Shown: positions 6,220-14,264, counted from the first letter of the stretch. The stretch: 14,485 nt of DNA from an uncultured Butyrivibrio sp. (GCA_910577605.1 CAJTON010000004.1:91588-106072), one strand, 5' to 3'. The notes: generated from the letters alone by a model not told the origin. Translations and numbers: made by a program.

Positions 6220-7590
6220 TCAATTCACGCCGCTCCCGCAAGCCTTCTTTTTTTCCTGATATTCCAAATTATCACAAAGCATACCACGTCTACAAGAAAA
6301 GTAATGGTCCATGTCACGGGATACGACATATAAATGACCTGCGTCGTGTGGTATCTGATAGATCGTCTCAAGCCACACAAGCCGCAGTCCGCACGCGCCG
6401 ACAAGCGATATGCTCATCGGAAGTATCGCGTAACCCATGCCGCGTATCGAGCCGACCATAACGTCCATAAGTCCGCAGAGCAGATACGGTCCGCATATCA
6501 TAAGCAGACGCACCATTCCCGCGTCCACGGCGGCGGGATTGTCGGTATATATGCCGAGCAGCGGTCTTCCGAGCAGCACCGCGAGCCAGCCGAGCGCAAG
6601 CCCCGTGACCGAAACGCAGGCAAGTCCGGTAAAAAGAGTGCGCTTTATCCTGTCGTATCTGCCCGCTCCCATATTCTGTCCGGTAAAGGAAAGCGTCGCG
6701 TGGTGAAACGCGTTCATTCCCATATACACGAATCCTTCGATATTGGCGGCAGCGGAATTTCCCGCGACAACGACCTCCCCAAAGGTATTTACGGACGACT
6801 GTATGAACACGTTTGAAAGCGAAAATATAGAACCCTGAAAGCCCGCGGGCAGCCCTATCCGCATGATGGCAAGCACCTTGTCCCGCCTTAACCTCATTCT
6901 TTTCGGCTCAAAATGTATCGCGCCCTTATCTCGCATCATACAGAATACGACTAACGCCGCCGATACCGTCTGAGATATTACCGTGGCGATAGCTACTCCC
7001 GCCACGTCCATTTTGAAGCAGATAACGAGCAGAAGGTTTAAGGCAACGTTTATCACTCCCGCCGCAAAAAGGAAATAAAGCGGCCTCTGCGTGTCGCCCA
7101 CCGACCTCATTATCGCGCTTCCGAAATTGTATACCATCATCGAAGGCATTCCTATAAAGTATATCCTCAGATACACCGTGGCGAGGTCGAGAATCGCGTC
7201 GGGCGTCCTCATGAGAATAAGCAGCTGCCTTGCAAAGATCTCTCCTATCACGGTCAGCACAACTCCGCTTACAAGACTTAAAAGCATCGCCGAATGCAGC
7301 GTTTCATCCATACTCTTCTTATGTCCGGCTCCGTAGAATTTAGCCATAAGCACATTGGCGCCTATCGACAGTCCTATGAACACATTGGTCAGAAGATTTA
7401 TCAGCGCGGAGTTAGAGCCCACCGCCGCCAATGAATTGTCTCCGCAGTATTTTCCCACCACGATTATGTCCGCCGCGTTGAAAAGAAGCTGGAGCATACT
7501 TGAAAGCATAAGCGGCAGGGCAAAAAGCAGCATCTTTTTGAGAATCGGTCCGTTACACATATCTATTTCATATTTTTTGCGCATTTTCAT
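6220..7590 (-). CDS. MATE-family efflux transporter, C-terminus frameshifted
   Basis: Multidrug and toxic compound extrusion type transporter, a cation-coupled exporter in the inner membrane. The opening GPILKKMLLFALPLMLSSML and the repeated multi-helix halves with GVAIATVISQ and GLPAGFQGSIFSLSNV are typical. The first 413 or so residues read normally. The last 43 are hydrophilic and lack the final helix. Read one base later, the same DNA gives a normal MATE ending (YHTTQVIYMSYPVTWTITF and a hydrophobic helix, then IRKKRR) with a stop at 6225-6227, so a frameshift lies at about 6340-6356. It could be a real mutation or a sequence error. The start follows GAGGTG and lies 15 nt after the topoisomerase A gene. 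The exported substrate is unknown. Confidence 0.88.
   Translation of the reverse strand: MKMRKKYEIDMCNGPILKKMLLFALPLMLSSMLQLLFNAADIIVVGKYCGDNSLAAVGSNSALINLLTNVFIGLSIGANVLMAKFYGAGHKKSMDETLHSAMLLSLVSGVVLTVIGEIFARQLLILMRTPDAILDLATVYLRIYFIGMPSMMVYNFGSAIMRSVGDTQRPLYFLFAAGVINVALNLLLVICFKMDVAGVAIATVISQTVSAALVVFCMMRDKGAIHFEPKRMRLRRDKVLAIMRIGLPAGFQGSIFSLSNVFIQSSVNTFGEVVVAGNSAAANIEGFVYMGMNAFHHATLSFTGQNMGAGRYDRIKRTLFTGLACVSVTGLALGWLAVLLGRPLLGIYTDNPAAVDAGMVRLLMICGPYLLCGLMDVMVGSIRGMGYAILPMSISLVGACGLRLVWLETIYQIPHDAGHLYVVSRDMDHYFSCRRGMLCDNLEYQEKKKACGSGVN
6225..6353 (-). other. Out-of-frame C-terminal segment of the MATE transporter
   Basis: In the frame that starts one base after the codon boundaries of the upstream gene, this stretch encodes 42 residues ending at TGA 6225-6227. 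The segment reads as the usual end of a MATE protein: a SYPVTW motif, then a helix-forming run from TITFLV to FVIIW, then a basic tail NIRKKRR. It has no start codon or ribosome binding site of its own, so it is the displaced 3' end of the transporter and not a separate gene. Confidence 0.75.
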
Positions 7591-7605
7591 CTGAACACCT
7601 CATAT

Positions 7606-9888
7606 CTACGCACGCAGCTTACTGCCCTTGCCGTCGCGCTTGGCAGTTTTGAGTCTCTTTAACGAAACCTCCCTGCCCTTGTAGTCTATCGTTATATCCG
7701 CCCCGTCGGGAATCAGATAAACATCGTCAAGCCTGTCGTTTGCCGCGAGCTTTATGCCCCTTACCCCGACCGCGCCTTTCTTTTTCTCCGGAATCTCCTC
7801 AAGCGGGAACTTGAGAAAATATCCGTCCGCGCTCTGAAGCACAACGATCTGACTGCTGACGATCTTTGCTTCTTCTCCCTCGCCCAGCAAAACCGCGTCC
7901 GTCGCGAGGATCGCCAGAACCGCGTCGCCCTCGCCGAGCTTTGTCGAGGCGATGGTCCTTTTGGCGGCGTCAAATTCCGAGCCGTCAACAAGCTTCATCA
8001 TTCCGTTTCTAGTCACAAAAAGGAACCGTCTGCCCTTTAACTGCTCCGAAGGGCAGAGATATATTATCTCCTCCCCGGCGCTGCTGTAATTTCCCAGGTT
8101 GTCGATAGGCGTGCCCTTATCCTTTATACGGGTAAAGGGTATATCCCTGACCTTTATCTGATGAAGATTTCCGTTATCCGTAAAAATACAGATCTTCTCG
8201 GTATTCATACAGTTGAACACATACTTGTTTTCGGCGAAAACGGTCTCCCTTCCGCGCTCAAACGCGGCGGTATCGACCGTTTTGGAATATCCGAAACGGT
8301 CCATGATGAACACGACCTCCTGCTCGACTAGCTGAGGTTCCTCATATACGGCGGCGGCAGCGTCCTCTATGACAGTGAGCCTCGGAACGCCGTATTCCTT
8401 TTTGATGCGCTCAAGGTCCTTTTTTATGACCTTCTTCATCGCCTTTTTGCTGCCGAGTATATCCTCATATTCAGCGATTCTGGCGAGCGTTTCCTCATAT
8501 TCTTTTTCAAGAGCCTCTATCTCAAGCCCGATAAGCTTGTATAGCCTGAGTTCAAGTATCGCCGAAGCCTGCCGCTCGGTAAAATGAAGCTTGGCGGCGG
8601 ATTTTTGGGATTGCTCAGACTTGAAGCGGATACCCTCCGTCTCTCCCGAAATAAGGCAGGCTTTCGCCTGTTTGAGATTCGTGCTTCCTCGCAGTATCTC
8701 TATGATAAGGTCTATTATATTGCAGGCCTTGATAAGACCTTCGCGAACCTCCTTGTTCTCGTACTCTTTTTTTAGAAGGGTATTGTATTTGCGCGTATTT
8801 ATCTGATACTGGAATTCCACGTTATGACTGATTATGTCCTTCAGTCCCAAGACCTCCGGCCTGCCGTCTGCGATCGTGAGCATATTTACGCCTAAAGTAT
8901 CCTCAAGCTTTGTTTTTTTATAAAGAAGATTCTCAAGCTTCGCTATGTCCGCGTTCTTTTTAAGCTCAAGCGCGATCCTTATGCCCTCCTTGGAGGATTC
9001 GTTGGAAATATCGGTTATGTCCTGCGTTTTCTTGGTTTCTATAAGTTCTACCACGTCGGAAATAAACTTGCTTATTCCCGCTCCTATCATGGTGTAGGGG
9101 ATCGCGGTTATCACAAGCTTGTCCTTGTCCGTCTTTTTTTTGCCCGGCTCGAACTGCACGTTGCCGCGAAGCTTTATCTTGCCCGTTCCCGTTTCGTAAA
9201 TATCATACAAGTCGCTTTTGTTGACGACGCGCCCTCCGGTGGGGAAATCCGGTCCCGGCATATACTCCATAAGCTTCTGCGTCGTTATGTCCTCGTCGTC
9301 CATATACGCCTCGACCGCGTTTATGACCTCCGTCAGATTATGCGTGGGAATGCTCGTCGTCATTCCCACGGCGATTCCCTCGGAGCCGTTTACCAGCACG
9401 TTTGGAATGCGGACCGGAAGCACCGAGGGCTCCTTCTCCGTTTCGTCGAAATTAGGTACGAAATCCACAACGTCCTTATCGAGGTCCTTGAGATAAACGT
9501 CCTGAGTAAATTTTTTAAGACGCGCCTCCGTATATCGCATGGCGGCGGCGCCGTCGCCCTCTATGGAGCCGAAATTGCCGTGACCGTCCACAAGCGCCAT
9601 TCCCTTTTTAAAATCCTGCTCCATGACGACAAGCGTTTCGTATATGGAGCTGTCGCCGTGCGGATGATATTTACCCATCGCGTCTCCGACTATACGAGCC
9701 GATTTGCGGTGCGGCTTGTCATAGTTAAGCCCCAGCTGGTCCATGGCGTAAAGCACGCGCCTCTGCACCGGTTTAAGTCCGTCGCGCACGTCCGGCACAG
9801 CTCTCGCCGTTATAACGCTCATGGAATAGTCGATATACGACTTCTGCATCACGTCCGAATATTCGGTTTTCAATATTGTTTCAGCCAT
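7606..9888 (-). CDS. parC: Type IIA DNA topoisomerase subunit A (ParC-like)
   Basis: The DNA breakage-reunion subunit, working with the B subunit encoded upstream. The 760-residue length is close to ParC (about 750) and shorter than most GyrA. RAVPDVRDGLKPVQRR (29-44) and KYHPHGDSSIYE (73-84) belong to the winged-helix core. R118-Y119 in AAMRYTEARL hold the catalytic tyrosine. The quinolone positions S80 and E84 are wild type. A coiled-coil gate (about 430-500) is followed by a beta-pinwheel C-terminal domain. I find no GyrA box (QRRGGKG type) there, so topoisomerase IV-like decatenation is likelier than strong supercoiling; some annotators would still call it gyrA. The start follows AGGAGG, and the gap to parE holds a tandem repeat. 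Confidence 0.85.
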   Translation of the reverse strand: MAETILKTEYSDVMQKSYIDYSMSVITARAVPDVRDGLKPVQRRVLYAMDQLGLNYDKPHRKSARIVGDAMGKYHPHGDSSIYETLVVMEQDFKKGMALVDGHGNFGSIEGDGAAAMRYTEARLKKFTQDVYLKDLDKDVVDFVPNFDETEKEPSVLPVRIPNVLVNGSEGIAVGMTTSIPTHNLTEVINAVEAYMDDEDITTQKLMEYMPGPDFPTGGRVVNKSDLYDIYETGTGKIKLRGNVQFEPGKKKTDKDKLVITAIPYTMIGAGISKFISDVVELIETKKTQDITDISNESSKEGIRIALELKKNADIAKLENLLYKKTKLEDTLGVNMLTIADGRPEVLGLKDIISHNVEFQYQINTRKYNTLLKKEYENKEVREGLIKACNIIDLIIEILRGSTNLKQAKACLISGETEGIRFKSEQSQKSAAKLHFTERQASAILELRLYKLIGLEIEALEKEYEETLARIAEYEDILGSKKAMKKVIKKDLERIKKEYGVPRLTVIEDAAAAVYEEPQLVEQEVVFIMDRFGYSKTVDTAAFERGRETVFAENKYVFNCMNTEKICIFTDNGNLHQIKVRDIPFTRIKDKGTPIDNLGNYSSAGEEIIYLCPSEQLKGRRFLFVTRNGMMKLVDGSEFDAAKRTIASTKLGEGDAVLAILATDAVLLGEGEEAKIVSSQIVVLQSADGYFLKFPLEEIPEKKKGAVGVRGIKLAANDRLDDVYLIPDGADITIDYKGREVSLKRLKTAKRDGKGSKLRA

Positions 9889-9898
9889 ATCTTCCTCC

Positions 9899-9940
9899 TA
9901 AACTTTCCCGCGAGACATCCTGCGCCGAACGGGACTTACC
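9899..9940 (-). repeat. 42-nt tandem repeat, copy proximal to parC
   Basis: Second copy in the direction of transcription, ending directly before the parC ribosome binding site GGAGG. It differs from the other copy at three positions, all transitions (39 of 42 identical). In the RNA, UCCCG near the 5' end can pair with CGGGA near the 3' end, and GGCG with UGUC using two G-U pairs. Confidence 0.85.
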
Positions 9941-9982
9941 TAAACTTTCCCGCGAGGCGTTCTGCGCCGAACGGGACTTACC
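9941..9982 (-). repeat. 42-nt tandem repeat, copy proximal to parE
   Basis: First copy in the direction of transcription, beginning immediately after the parE stop codon at 9983-9985. On the minus strand TCCCG (9976-9972) pairs with CGGGA (9952-9948), and inside it GGCG (9968-9965) pairs with CGCC (9959-9956) around a 5-nt loop. The two copies plus a 10-nt ribosome-binding region account for the entire 94-nt gap. No T-run follows, so it is not a standard terminator. Confidence 0.85.
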
Positions 9983-11908
9983 TTATACGTCAAGCTCGGC
10001 GTCATGAGCGTGCTCATATATAAAATCCCGTCTCGGCGGGACGTCCGTTCCCATAAGCATCGAAGTGACATCCGACGCCATTTTCGCGTCCTCTATCTCC
10101 ACCTGCTTCAAAACTCTCGTTTCTGGATTAAGGGTGGTTTCCCAAAGCTGGTCCGCGTCCATCTCTCCCAGTCCTTTGTATCTTTGCAGAGTAAAAGAAC
10201 TTCCGGAATGCTCCTTTCTGTAACGCTCAAGCGCCTTATCGTCGTAAAGATAACGCCCCTCTCCTTTTTTCGGAACAACCTTGTAAAGAGGCGGCGTCGC
10301 AAGATAAACATGTCCCTCCTGAATCAGTTCCGGCATAAATCGGTAAAAAAACGTAAGGAGAAGCGTGTCTATATGCGCCCCGTCCACATCCGCGTCCGTC
10401 ATAAAAATAATCTTGTTATACCTAAGCTTCGCGATGTCAAAATCGTTGCCGTAGCCCTCCGAAAAACCGCAGCCGAACGCAGTTATCATCGTTTTTATCT
10501 CGGCGTTTGCGAGCACCTTGTCCATAGTAGCCTTTTCGACGTTGAGTATTTTTCCGCGAATCGGAAGTATCGCCTGTGTGCGCCTGTTTCTCGCGGTCTT
10601 TGCCGAACCTCCCGCCGAATCTCCCTCGACGATAAATATCTCGCATTCTTCGGGATTGCGGCTCTCGCAGTTGGCAAGCTTGCCGTTAGTATCGCAGGAA
10701 AATTTCTGCTTCACAAGCAGATTTGTCCTCGCCTTTTCCTCCTGCCTGCGTATCTTCGCCGCCTTTTCGGCGCAGGCGATGATATTCTTGAGCGTATCTA
10801 TATTTTTATCGAAATATCTCACAAGCTCGTCGCCCGCTATATCGGCGACTATCCTGCCCGCGTCCTGATTGTCGAGCTTCGTCTTGGTCTGTCCCTCAAA
10901 TCTCGGCTCGGGGTGCTTTATCGCTACGATTCCCGTCATTCCGTTTCGCACGTCGCCTCCGGTGAAATTAGTGTCCTTCTCCTTAAGGATTCCAAGCTCT
11001 CTAGCATACTGGTTTATGACAGTCGTAAACTTCGTCTTGAAGCCCGTTATATGCGTGCCGCCCTCCTGAGTGTATATGTTATTGCAGAAACCGAGGATCG
11101 ACTCCTGAAACTCGTCCACGAACTGAATGGCGCATTCTACTTCGATTCCTTCTTTGGTGTCCTTGAAATATATCGGCTCATGCACGGTCTCACGGCCCGC
11201 GTTTAGCGCCTTGACATAGGCGGTTATGCCCTCCTCCTCGTGAAAGGTTTCCTTATCCTCCGAACCTTTTCTTTTATCCTCGAAAACAATGGTCAGCCCC
11301 GGATTAAGATATGCCGTTTCATGGAGTCTGTTCTTAACGCTCTCCGCCTTGAACTCTGTTTTTTCAAATATTTCCGCGTCCGGAAGAAAAGTGACCGTGG
11401 TTCCCGTATCGCTCTTGCGGCAGGTCCCGCACTCTCTCAGGGAATAGCAGACCTTTCCGCGTTCGTATCTCTGCTCGTAGACCACTCCTCCCGACTTTAT
11501 ACGGACCTCAAGCCACTCGGAAAGCGCGTTTACGACCGAAGCGCCGACTCCGTGAAGGCCGCCCGATATTTTGTACCCTCCGTCGCCGAATTTTCCGCCC
11601 GCGTGAAGCATGGTAAAGACCACCTCCACCGCCGGTATTCCCGCCTTTGGATGCATTCCGACAGGTATTCCTCTTCCGTTATCAGTAACGGTAGCCGAGC
11701 CGTCGTCGTTAAGCGTCACGCTTATCGTATCGCAGTGTCCGCCCAGATGCTCGTCCACCGAGTTATCCGCAATTTCGTAAATAAGATGGTTAAGACCCTT
11801 TGTTGATACGCTTCCTATATACATTCCCGGACGTCTTCTGACCGCCTCAAGTCCTTCAAGTATGGATATGCTGGAAGCGTCGTATTTCTGGTCTGTGTTA
11901 GCCGCCAT
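9983..11908 (-). CDS. parE: Type IIA DNA topoisomerase subunit B (ParE-like)
   Basis: The ATPase/TOPRIM subunit that drives strand passage by the enzyme. At 641 residues it matches ParE and Gram-positive GyrB. The GHKL ATPase has YEIADNSVDE (E45 general base, N49), VTDNGRGIP (D76) and GGLHGVG (116-122). The TOPRIM domain has EGDSAGGSAK (E428) and TDADVDGAHI (D505, D507). The tail has the typical LQRYKGLGEMDADQLWETTL and VPPRRDFI. The absence of dnaA, dnaN or recF upstream, and the lack of a GyrA box in its partner, point to the second (topoisomerase IV-type) pair and not oriC-linked gyrase. The start follows AAAGGAAA. Its promoter lies in a terminator-like hairpin and carries a candidate NrdR box. 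Confidence 0.88.
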   Translation of the reverse strand: MAANTDQKYDASSISILEGLEAVRRRPGMYIGSVSTKGLNHLIYEIADNSVDEHLGGHCDTISVTLNDDGSATVTDNGRGIPVGMHPKAGIPAVEVVFTMLHAGGKFGDGGYKISGGLHGVGASVVNALSEWLEVRIKSGGVVYEQRYERGKVCYSLRECGTCRKSDTGTTVTFLPDAEIFEKTEFKAESVKNRLHETAYLNPGLTIVFEDKRKGSEDKETFHEEEGITAYVKALNAGRETVHEPIYFKDTKEGIEVECAIQFVDEFQESILGFCNNIYTQEGGTHITGFKTKFTTVINQYARELGILKEKDTNFTGGDVRNGMTGIVAIKHPEPRFEGQTKTKLDNQDAGRIVADIAGDELVRYFDKNIDTLKNIIACAEKAAKIRRQEEKARTNLLVKQKFSCDTNGKLANCESRNPEECEIFIVEGDSAGGSAKTARNRRTQAILPIRGKILNVEKATMDKVLANAEIKTMITAFGCGFSEGYGNDFDIAKLRYNKIIFMTDADVDGAHIDTLLLTFFYRFMPELIQEGHVYLATPPLYKVVPKKGEGRYLYDDKALERYRKEHSGSSFTLQRYKGLGEMDADQLWETTLNPETRVLKQVEIEDAKMASDVTSMLMGTDVPPRRDFIYEHAHDAELDV

Positions 11909-11950
11909 TCTTCAATTTCCTTTCAACGCATAATGGTTTCTCCGTTTCAT

Positions 11951-12000
11951 AAAAAACGGACTTATCACTATATTATAACACTAGATATAGTGATAAGTCC
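11951..12000 (-). terminator. Terminator of the sensor-kinase operon
   Basis: On the minus strand a perfect 16-bp stem (12000-11985 with 11973-11958) encloses an 11-nt loop and is followed by one G and six Ts (11956-11951), 50 nt after the kinase stop. The stem is AT-rich but long. The hairpin overlaps the promoter proposed for parE. Confidence 0.7.
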
Positions 12001-12001
12001 A
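11972..12001 (-). promoter_or_regulatory. parE-parC operon promoter
   Basis: On the minus strand TGTTATAAT (11980-11972) is an extended -10, with TGGACT (12001-11996, four of six matches) 18 bases upstream. Transcription would start near 11965, leaving a leader of about 57 nt. No better candidate lies between it and the parE start. The TATAAT sits at the loop edge of the preceding terminator. Confidence 0.55.
11978..11993 (-). promoter_or_regulatory. Candidate NrdR box in the parE promoter
   Basis: Read on the plus strand, ACACTAGATATAGTGA matches the NrdR consensus at 14 of 16 positions. It shares with nrdD box 1 the same deviation, a G at position 7. It fills the space between the parE -35 and -10, where a repressor would block initiation. 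A possible second site at 12009-12024 is 31 bp away but weak (about 9 of 16, core CCAAATATTGG). The right half of the box is also part of the terminator stem, so chance resemblance is not excluded. Confidence 0.5.
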
Positions 12002-12049
12002 TTAAATTTTTCCAAATATTGGGGTCATCCGGTCCGTTCCGTCAGGCAT

Positions 12050-13549
12050 TCAGCCCTGTTCCTCCAACACTTCCAGCTCGAACCAGAAAACGCTCCCACG
12101 CCCCTTTGCGGACTCCACCCCGTATACGGCATCGTGTAGCCTTAATATATCGCGCACTATCGACAGTCCTATGCCGGAGCCCTGAACCGCGCGTCTGTGG
12201 TTTTTATCGGCCTTATAATACCGGTCCCATATATTCTCAAGCGCATCGTCAGCGATACCGTCGCCGTGATCCTCGACCTCCAGACGGACTTTCCCTTCCC
12301 TGACCGTCTGACGCACGATCACGGTCTTATCGTCGCCCGCGTAACTTATCGCGTTGTTTATCAGATTATAAATGACCTGATGTATTTTAAACTCGTCGGC
12401 ATAAACCTTCACGTCGTCGTCATACTCAAAATCAATGACGTATCCGCTCTGCTCGGTGAGCTTTGAAAATCTCTTCATCACCGCGAGTATGCTTGTTGTA
12501 AAATCAAACTCCTCCGCTTTAAGCTCCGTAACGCCCGCCTGAAGCTTTGAAAGGTCCAGCATATCGTTTACCAAGGTTGTAAGCCTTCTGCTCTCGTCGA
12601 TTATGACCTGCGCGTTTTCAGGCGTATTCTCACCCGGAAGATCGCGCATGACCTCTGAATAAGCTGTGATCATCGTGAGCGGCGTCCGCAGATCATGCGA
12701 TACGTTCGCTATCAGATCCTTCTGAAGCCGTCCGGTGCGCCCAAGCTCGCGCGCCGCATAATTAAGAGTCTCGGAAAGCTCCCATACCTCGCGGTAGCCC
12801 CGTCCCTCGAATTTAACGTCAAAATTTCCCTCCGCAAGCATTTTCGCGGACTCGTTTACGTTCATTATAGGCTTTGAGACGTGACGGGATATAACAAACG
12901 AAAGCACCAGCGCCAATATGACAAAAATCACGGATATATATATAAACTGTATGCGCAGAGTATGCACCGTAGCGTCCACAGGCGTTATAAGAGAGCTGAC
13001 GAAAAGAACGTATTCGTTTCCCGATGTATCCTTTATTATTCTCGTATATACCATACTCTTCGCGTCCATGCCGTGCGCGCCGAAACCGCCCTCAAAACCC
13101 GGAGGCGCGCCCGTATTCTGAGGCGGAGAATTTACTTCCGGCGTTCCCCCGCGCACCGGCTCCCGGTCGCTCTCGCGGTAACGTCCGCTGACCTCGTACA
13201 TGACCGTCCCGCCCGCGTCCTTCGCCTTAGCGTACATTTTTCTGAAATGTTCCTCGGAAAAAATATAAATATGGCTGTTTTCCATAATATTCGCGTTATA
13301 AATACTTTTACCGCTACTGTCGGTAAGATTTACGCTTATATCGTAATCCTCGGCAATCTTTCCCATTTTCCATTCTGAACTGCCGCTGCCAAAATCCTCA
13401 AGAAGCTCCGCTGCCGCCTTTTGCAGCTCATGTTTTTTAATTATCTCATAAAAATTTTTCAGATAGACTATCTGAAAAAACCACAGCAGCGCGAGAAGGA
13501 ATACGGTAAAGCCGAACATCACAAGAAAAAGCCGCCATTTTATACTCAT
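12050..13549 (-). CDS. Sensor histidine kinase
   Basis: A 499-residue membrane kinase that should phosphorylate the response regulator encoded just upstream. Membrane helices lie at about 6-29 and 199-220. Between them is an extracytoplasmic domain of about 170 residues with a Pro/Gly-rich stretch (about 131-160). A HAMP linker (about 221-272) precedes HisKA with the phospho-acceptor H285 in NVSHDLRTPL. The ATPase domain has the N box (YNLINNAISYA, 394-404), G1 (DHGDGIAD, 427-434) and G2 (GSGIGLSIV, 457-465). The ATG at 13549 is chosen, 4 nt after the regulator stop. An upstream in-frame TTG at 13576 abuts AGGAG with no spacing and overlaps the regulator gene. The stimulus cannot be told from the sequence. 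Confidence 0.93.
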   Translation of the reverse strand: MSIKWRLFLVMFGFTVFLLALLWFFQIVYLKNFYEIIKKHELQKAAAELLEDFGSGSSEWKMGKIAEDYDISVNLTDSSGKSIYNANIMENSHIYIFSEEHFRKMYAKAKDAGGTVMYEVSGRYRESDREPVRGGTPEVNSPPQNTGAPPGFEGGFGAHGMDAKSMVYTRIIKDTSGNEYVLFVSSLITPVDATVHTLRIQFIYISVIFVILALVLSFVISRHVSKPIMNVNESAKMLAEGNFDVKFEGRGYREVWELSETLNYAARELGRTGRLQKDLIANVSHDLRTPLTMITAYSEVMRDLPGENTPENAQVIIDESRRLTTLVNDMLDLSKLQAGVTELKAEEFDFTTSILAVMKRFSKLTEQSGYVIDFEYDDDVKVYADEFKIHQVIYNLINNAISYAGDDKTVIVRQTVREGKVRLEVEDHGDGIADDALENIWDRYYKADKNHRRAVQGSGIGLSIVRDILRLHDAVYGVESAKGRGSVFWFELEVLEEQG

Positions 13550-13553
13550 TTTC

Positions 13554-14234
13554 TTACGCTTCAAAACGGTATCCAACTCCTCTCAGCGTCACTAAAAATC
13601 TGCGGTAATCTCCAAGACTGCTCCTCAAAAGCTTAATGTGCGTGTCTAACGTCCTGTCGTCGCCGTAATAGTCGTAGCCCCACACCTCTGTGATGAGCTT
13701 TTCCCTTGTAAGAGCTATTCCGCGGTTTTTCACCATGTAAAAAAGCAGATCGTATTCTTTGGGCGTCATATTCACCTGCACGCCGTCCACCGTCACCATG
13801 CGGGCGGTAAAATCGACCACAAGCCCCTCAACCGCGTATATATCGCGCTCCTGCCCACCTGCGTCCGTACGGGCAGCCGCTCTGGCAAGCACCGCTTTAA
13901 CGCGCATCATAAGCTCCCTCGGAGAAAACGGCTTCACGACATAATCGTCTATGCCAAGCTCAAAACCGTGTATCTTGTCATACTCCTCGCCTCTCGCGGA
14001 AAGCATGATTATAGGTATACGCTTTACCTTACGGATCTCGGAGCACGCCGAAAAGCCGTCAAGCTCCGGCATCATAACGTCAATTATTATCAGATCGTAA
14101 TCGTTGCTCCTGACCTTTACGACCGCCTGCATACCGTCGTTTGCCTCGTCTATCTCATAACCCTCGAACTCGGCGTATTTGCGGATTATTATTCTTATTT
14201 TTTCCTCGTCGTCAACCACCAAAAGCCTGCTCAT
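13554..14234 (-). CDS. OmpR-family response regulator
   Basis: A 226-residue DNA-binding regulator. The receiver domain (about 1-115) has the acidic pair D8/D9, phospho-acceptor D52 in IIIDVMMPELDG, S79 in MLSA and K101 in VVKPFSP. A winged-helix output domain (about 130-226) has NMTPKEYDLLFYM and DRTLDTHIKLLRSSLG and ends in VTLRGVGYRFEA, typical of the OmpR/PhoB class. The ATG at 14234 is preceded by GGGAGGGCGG. The open frame extends upstream to 14318, but that would run through the terminator and promoter region. The stop is 4 nt before the kinase start, so the pair is translationally coupled. Target genes are unknown. Confidence 0.94.
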   Translation of the reverse strand: MSRLLVVDDEEKIRIIIRKYAEFEGYEIDEANDGMQAVVKVRSNDYDLIIIDVMMPELDGFSACSEIRKVKRIPIIMLSARGEEYDKIHGFELGIDDYVVKPFSPRELMMRVKAVLARAAARTDAGGQERDIYAVEGLVVDFTARMVTVDGVQVNMTPKEYDLLFYMVKNRGIALTREKLITEVWGYDYYGDDRTLDTHIKLLRSSLGDYRRFLVTLRGVGYRFEA

Positions 14235-14264
14235 AAAAACCGCCCTCCCGACATACCGCGCGTT

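Noticed and set aside
6330..6360. Programmed ribosomal frameshifting in the MATE gene
   Set aside because: No slippery heptamer, stop codon context or internal Shine-Dalgarno is visible at the junction, and the family does not use recoding. A mutation or sequence error is simpler.
9899..9982. CRISPR-like array
   Set aside because: Two directly abutting 42-nt copies with no spacers and no cas genes nearby. This is a tandem repeat, not a CRISPR array.
9340..10023. 227-codon plus-strand open frame containing a repeated NFPAR...APNGTYL peptide
   Set aside because: The peptide repeat is the 42-nt DNA repeat read in one frame on the untranscribed strand. The rest is antisense to parC. There is no start signal.
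10004..11206. 400-codon open frame on the plus strand, antisense to parE
   Set aside because: It mirrors the strongly conserved parE gene, its product is rich in Arg, Leu and Ser with no recognisable domain, and no ribosome binding site precedes it. It is a by-product of codon bias on the opposite strand.
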